From: Vibrio tapetis subsp. quintayensis
GTDB lineage: Bacteria > Pseudomonadota > Gammaproteobacteria > Enterobacterales > Vibrionaceae
Direction of reading: 5' to 3'
Length of the DNA: 64,000 nucleotides
Assembly: GCF_030409945.1 (NCBI RefSeq)
Contig: NZ_JAUFQV010000040.1
Location: 1 to 64,000, forward strand
The stretch's first letter is position 1. Each line of letters begins with the position of its first letter. Made by a program: the position numbers and the translations under genes. Of this stretch, positions 63,382 to 64,000 are shown one piece after another. The notes below the pieces were generated by a model. It was not told the DNA's origin and searched no databases. It saw nothing but the letters and a program-made list of their open reading frames with translations.

Positions 63382-63717
63382 TTATTCTTCCTCTTCAACG
63401 AGTTCAGGTTTCTCTGCGTGGCTTGCACGTCTTGCTTCTGGTTTATGACGCAGTTTGTTCAGTTGGCGTTCTAATTTTTGCTGAACTTCGTTAACAGCGA
63501 GGTAAAGATCTTCATTGCTAGCTGATGCAATTAGTTGGCCTTTCGGTACGGAAATAATGGCCTCAATTTTTTTCTGTTTGCTCGGCTCTTCACTAATGCT
63601 GGCATTGCATCCGATGATGTCCACTTGCCATTTTTCTAGCTTTTTAAACTTACTTTCAATATGTGTTCGGATTGCAGAGGTAATGTCGATATTTTTACCA
63701 GTGATATTTACTTTCAT
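63382..63717 (-). CDS. raiA: Ribosome hibernation/stability factor RaiA (HPF family)
   Basis: Binds the 30S decoding region and inactivates ribosomes in stationary phase or cold. 111 residues with the S30AE fold (MKVNITGKNIDITSAIRTHIESKFKKLEKW, SNEDLYLAVNEVQQKLERQLNKL). A C-terminal extension after the fold ends ELVEEEE, which suits RaiA (YfiA, 113 residues) more than short HPF (95 residues). The start is at 63717 with GAGGAAA upstream. It is next to pheA as in E. coli. Confidence 0.9.
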   Translation of the reverse strand: MKVNITGKNIDITSAIRTHIESKFKKLEKWQVDIIGCNASISEEPSKQKKIEAIISVPKGQLIASASNEDLYLAVNEVQQKLERQLNKLRHKPEARRASHAEKPELVEEEE

Positions 63718-64000
63718 AGATGTTTTCCTCTGTATCATCCCTCATGGGTTAACTCCAGATTACTCATCCATGAATAAATAAATGTGATCAATATCACTAA
63801 ATTGAGCCAGTTTTTAACAATGAAATTCAAATGTGATCTTACGCAAATTGTGTTTCATCTATCGGTATAAAAAGCTTGTTATCCCCTGAAAACTCTTTAG
63901 ATTGGTAGGGGAAGTCAGCTAAAAATCATTCGTTTTTTAGGGGCACTTTACAGCCTAATCAAACTTGCCGTTTATTTTTTGTTCACTGAAAAATGTGAGC
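63718..64000. other. raiA upstream region to window end
   Basis: 283 AT-rich bases with the raiA promoter. I see no gene; a divergent neighbour probably begins outside the window. Confidence 0.5.

Overview
The window is chromosomal DNA of a marine gammaproteobacterium, almost certainly a Vibrio. The gene content and order support this: lysS next to vpsR; nptA-nhaR-hlyU-rpsT-murJ-ribF-ileS-lspA-fkpB-ispH; murQ-anmK-nagZ; btsR-btsS; aroF-tyrA; plzA-ettA-slt-trpR-yjjX-pheA-raiA. From memory this is the order on the large chromosome of V. cholerae and relatives. The species cannot be fixed from the sequence alone.

Layout. (a) 1-3480 is accessory DNA, the right part of an integrative element. It holds a tyrosine recombinase with a broken 5' end, a small coiled-coil partner protein, an unknown small gene and a complete grcA. 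The element ends inside the resident grcA, whose truncated 5' part remains at 3478-3693 together with its FNR-type promoter. (b) 3700-10000 is core: nfo, ung, a hemerythrin protein, a DUF3545 protein, an AGCS symporter and yaaA. (c) 10000-14400 holds srmB, trmN6, brnQ and fldB. (d) 14500-20900 is the xerD-dsbC-recJ-prfB-lysS run, with the programmed +1 frameshift in prfB. (e) 21200-25600 holds vpsR, an unusual small-ORF/hairpin/DUF1127 locus, tas, a small DUF gene and mutH. (f) 25617-26240 is a 624-bp mutH-rppH gap with DnaA boxes and many GATC sites, placed like E. coli DARS2. (g) 26241-31508 is rppH-ptsP-TSUP-lgt-thyA. (h) 31678-42744 runs from nptA to ispH. (i) 42818-52838 holds a CstA-family carrier with three phased LytTR-type repeats upstream, a lipoprotein, an EAL protein, the peptidoglycan-recycling genes murQ/anmK/nagZ, and the pyruvate two-component system btsSR. 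(j) 53049-63717 holds aroF-tyrA with TyrR boxes, an M23 peptidase, plzA, ettA, slt, trpR, yjjX, pheL-pheA and raiA.

Three themes connect genes here. Cyclic-di-GMP: vpsR (receptor/activator), a degenerate-GGDEF/intact-EAL protein (probable phosphodiesterase) and plzA (PilZ). Aromatic amino acids: aroF-tyrA, pheA with its leader peptide, and trpR. Pyruvate: BtsSR and a carrier whose promoter carries candidate BtsR sites.

The most interesting observations are the element that interrupts grcA while bringing a complete grcA of its own, the DARS2-like region, the three BtsR-type repeats at exact 20-bp spacing, two operator-like palindromes upstream of nhaR, and the leader-ORF plus hairpin upstream of the DUF1127 gene. 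No rRNA, tRNA or CRISPR array was seen.
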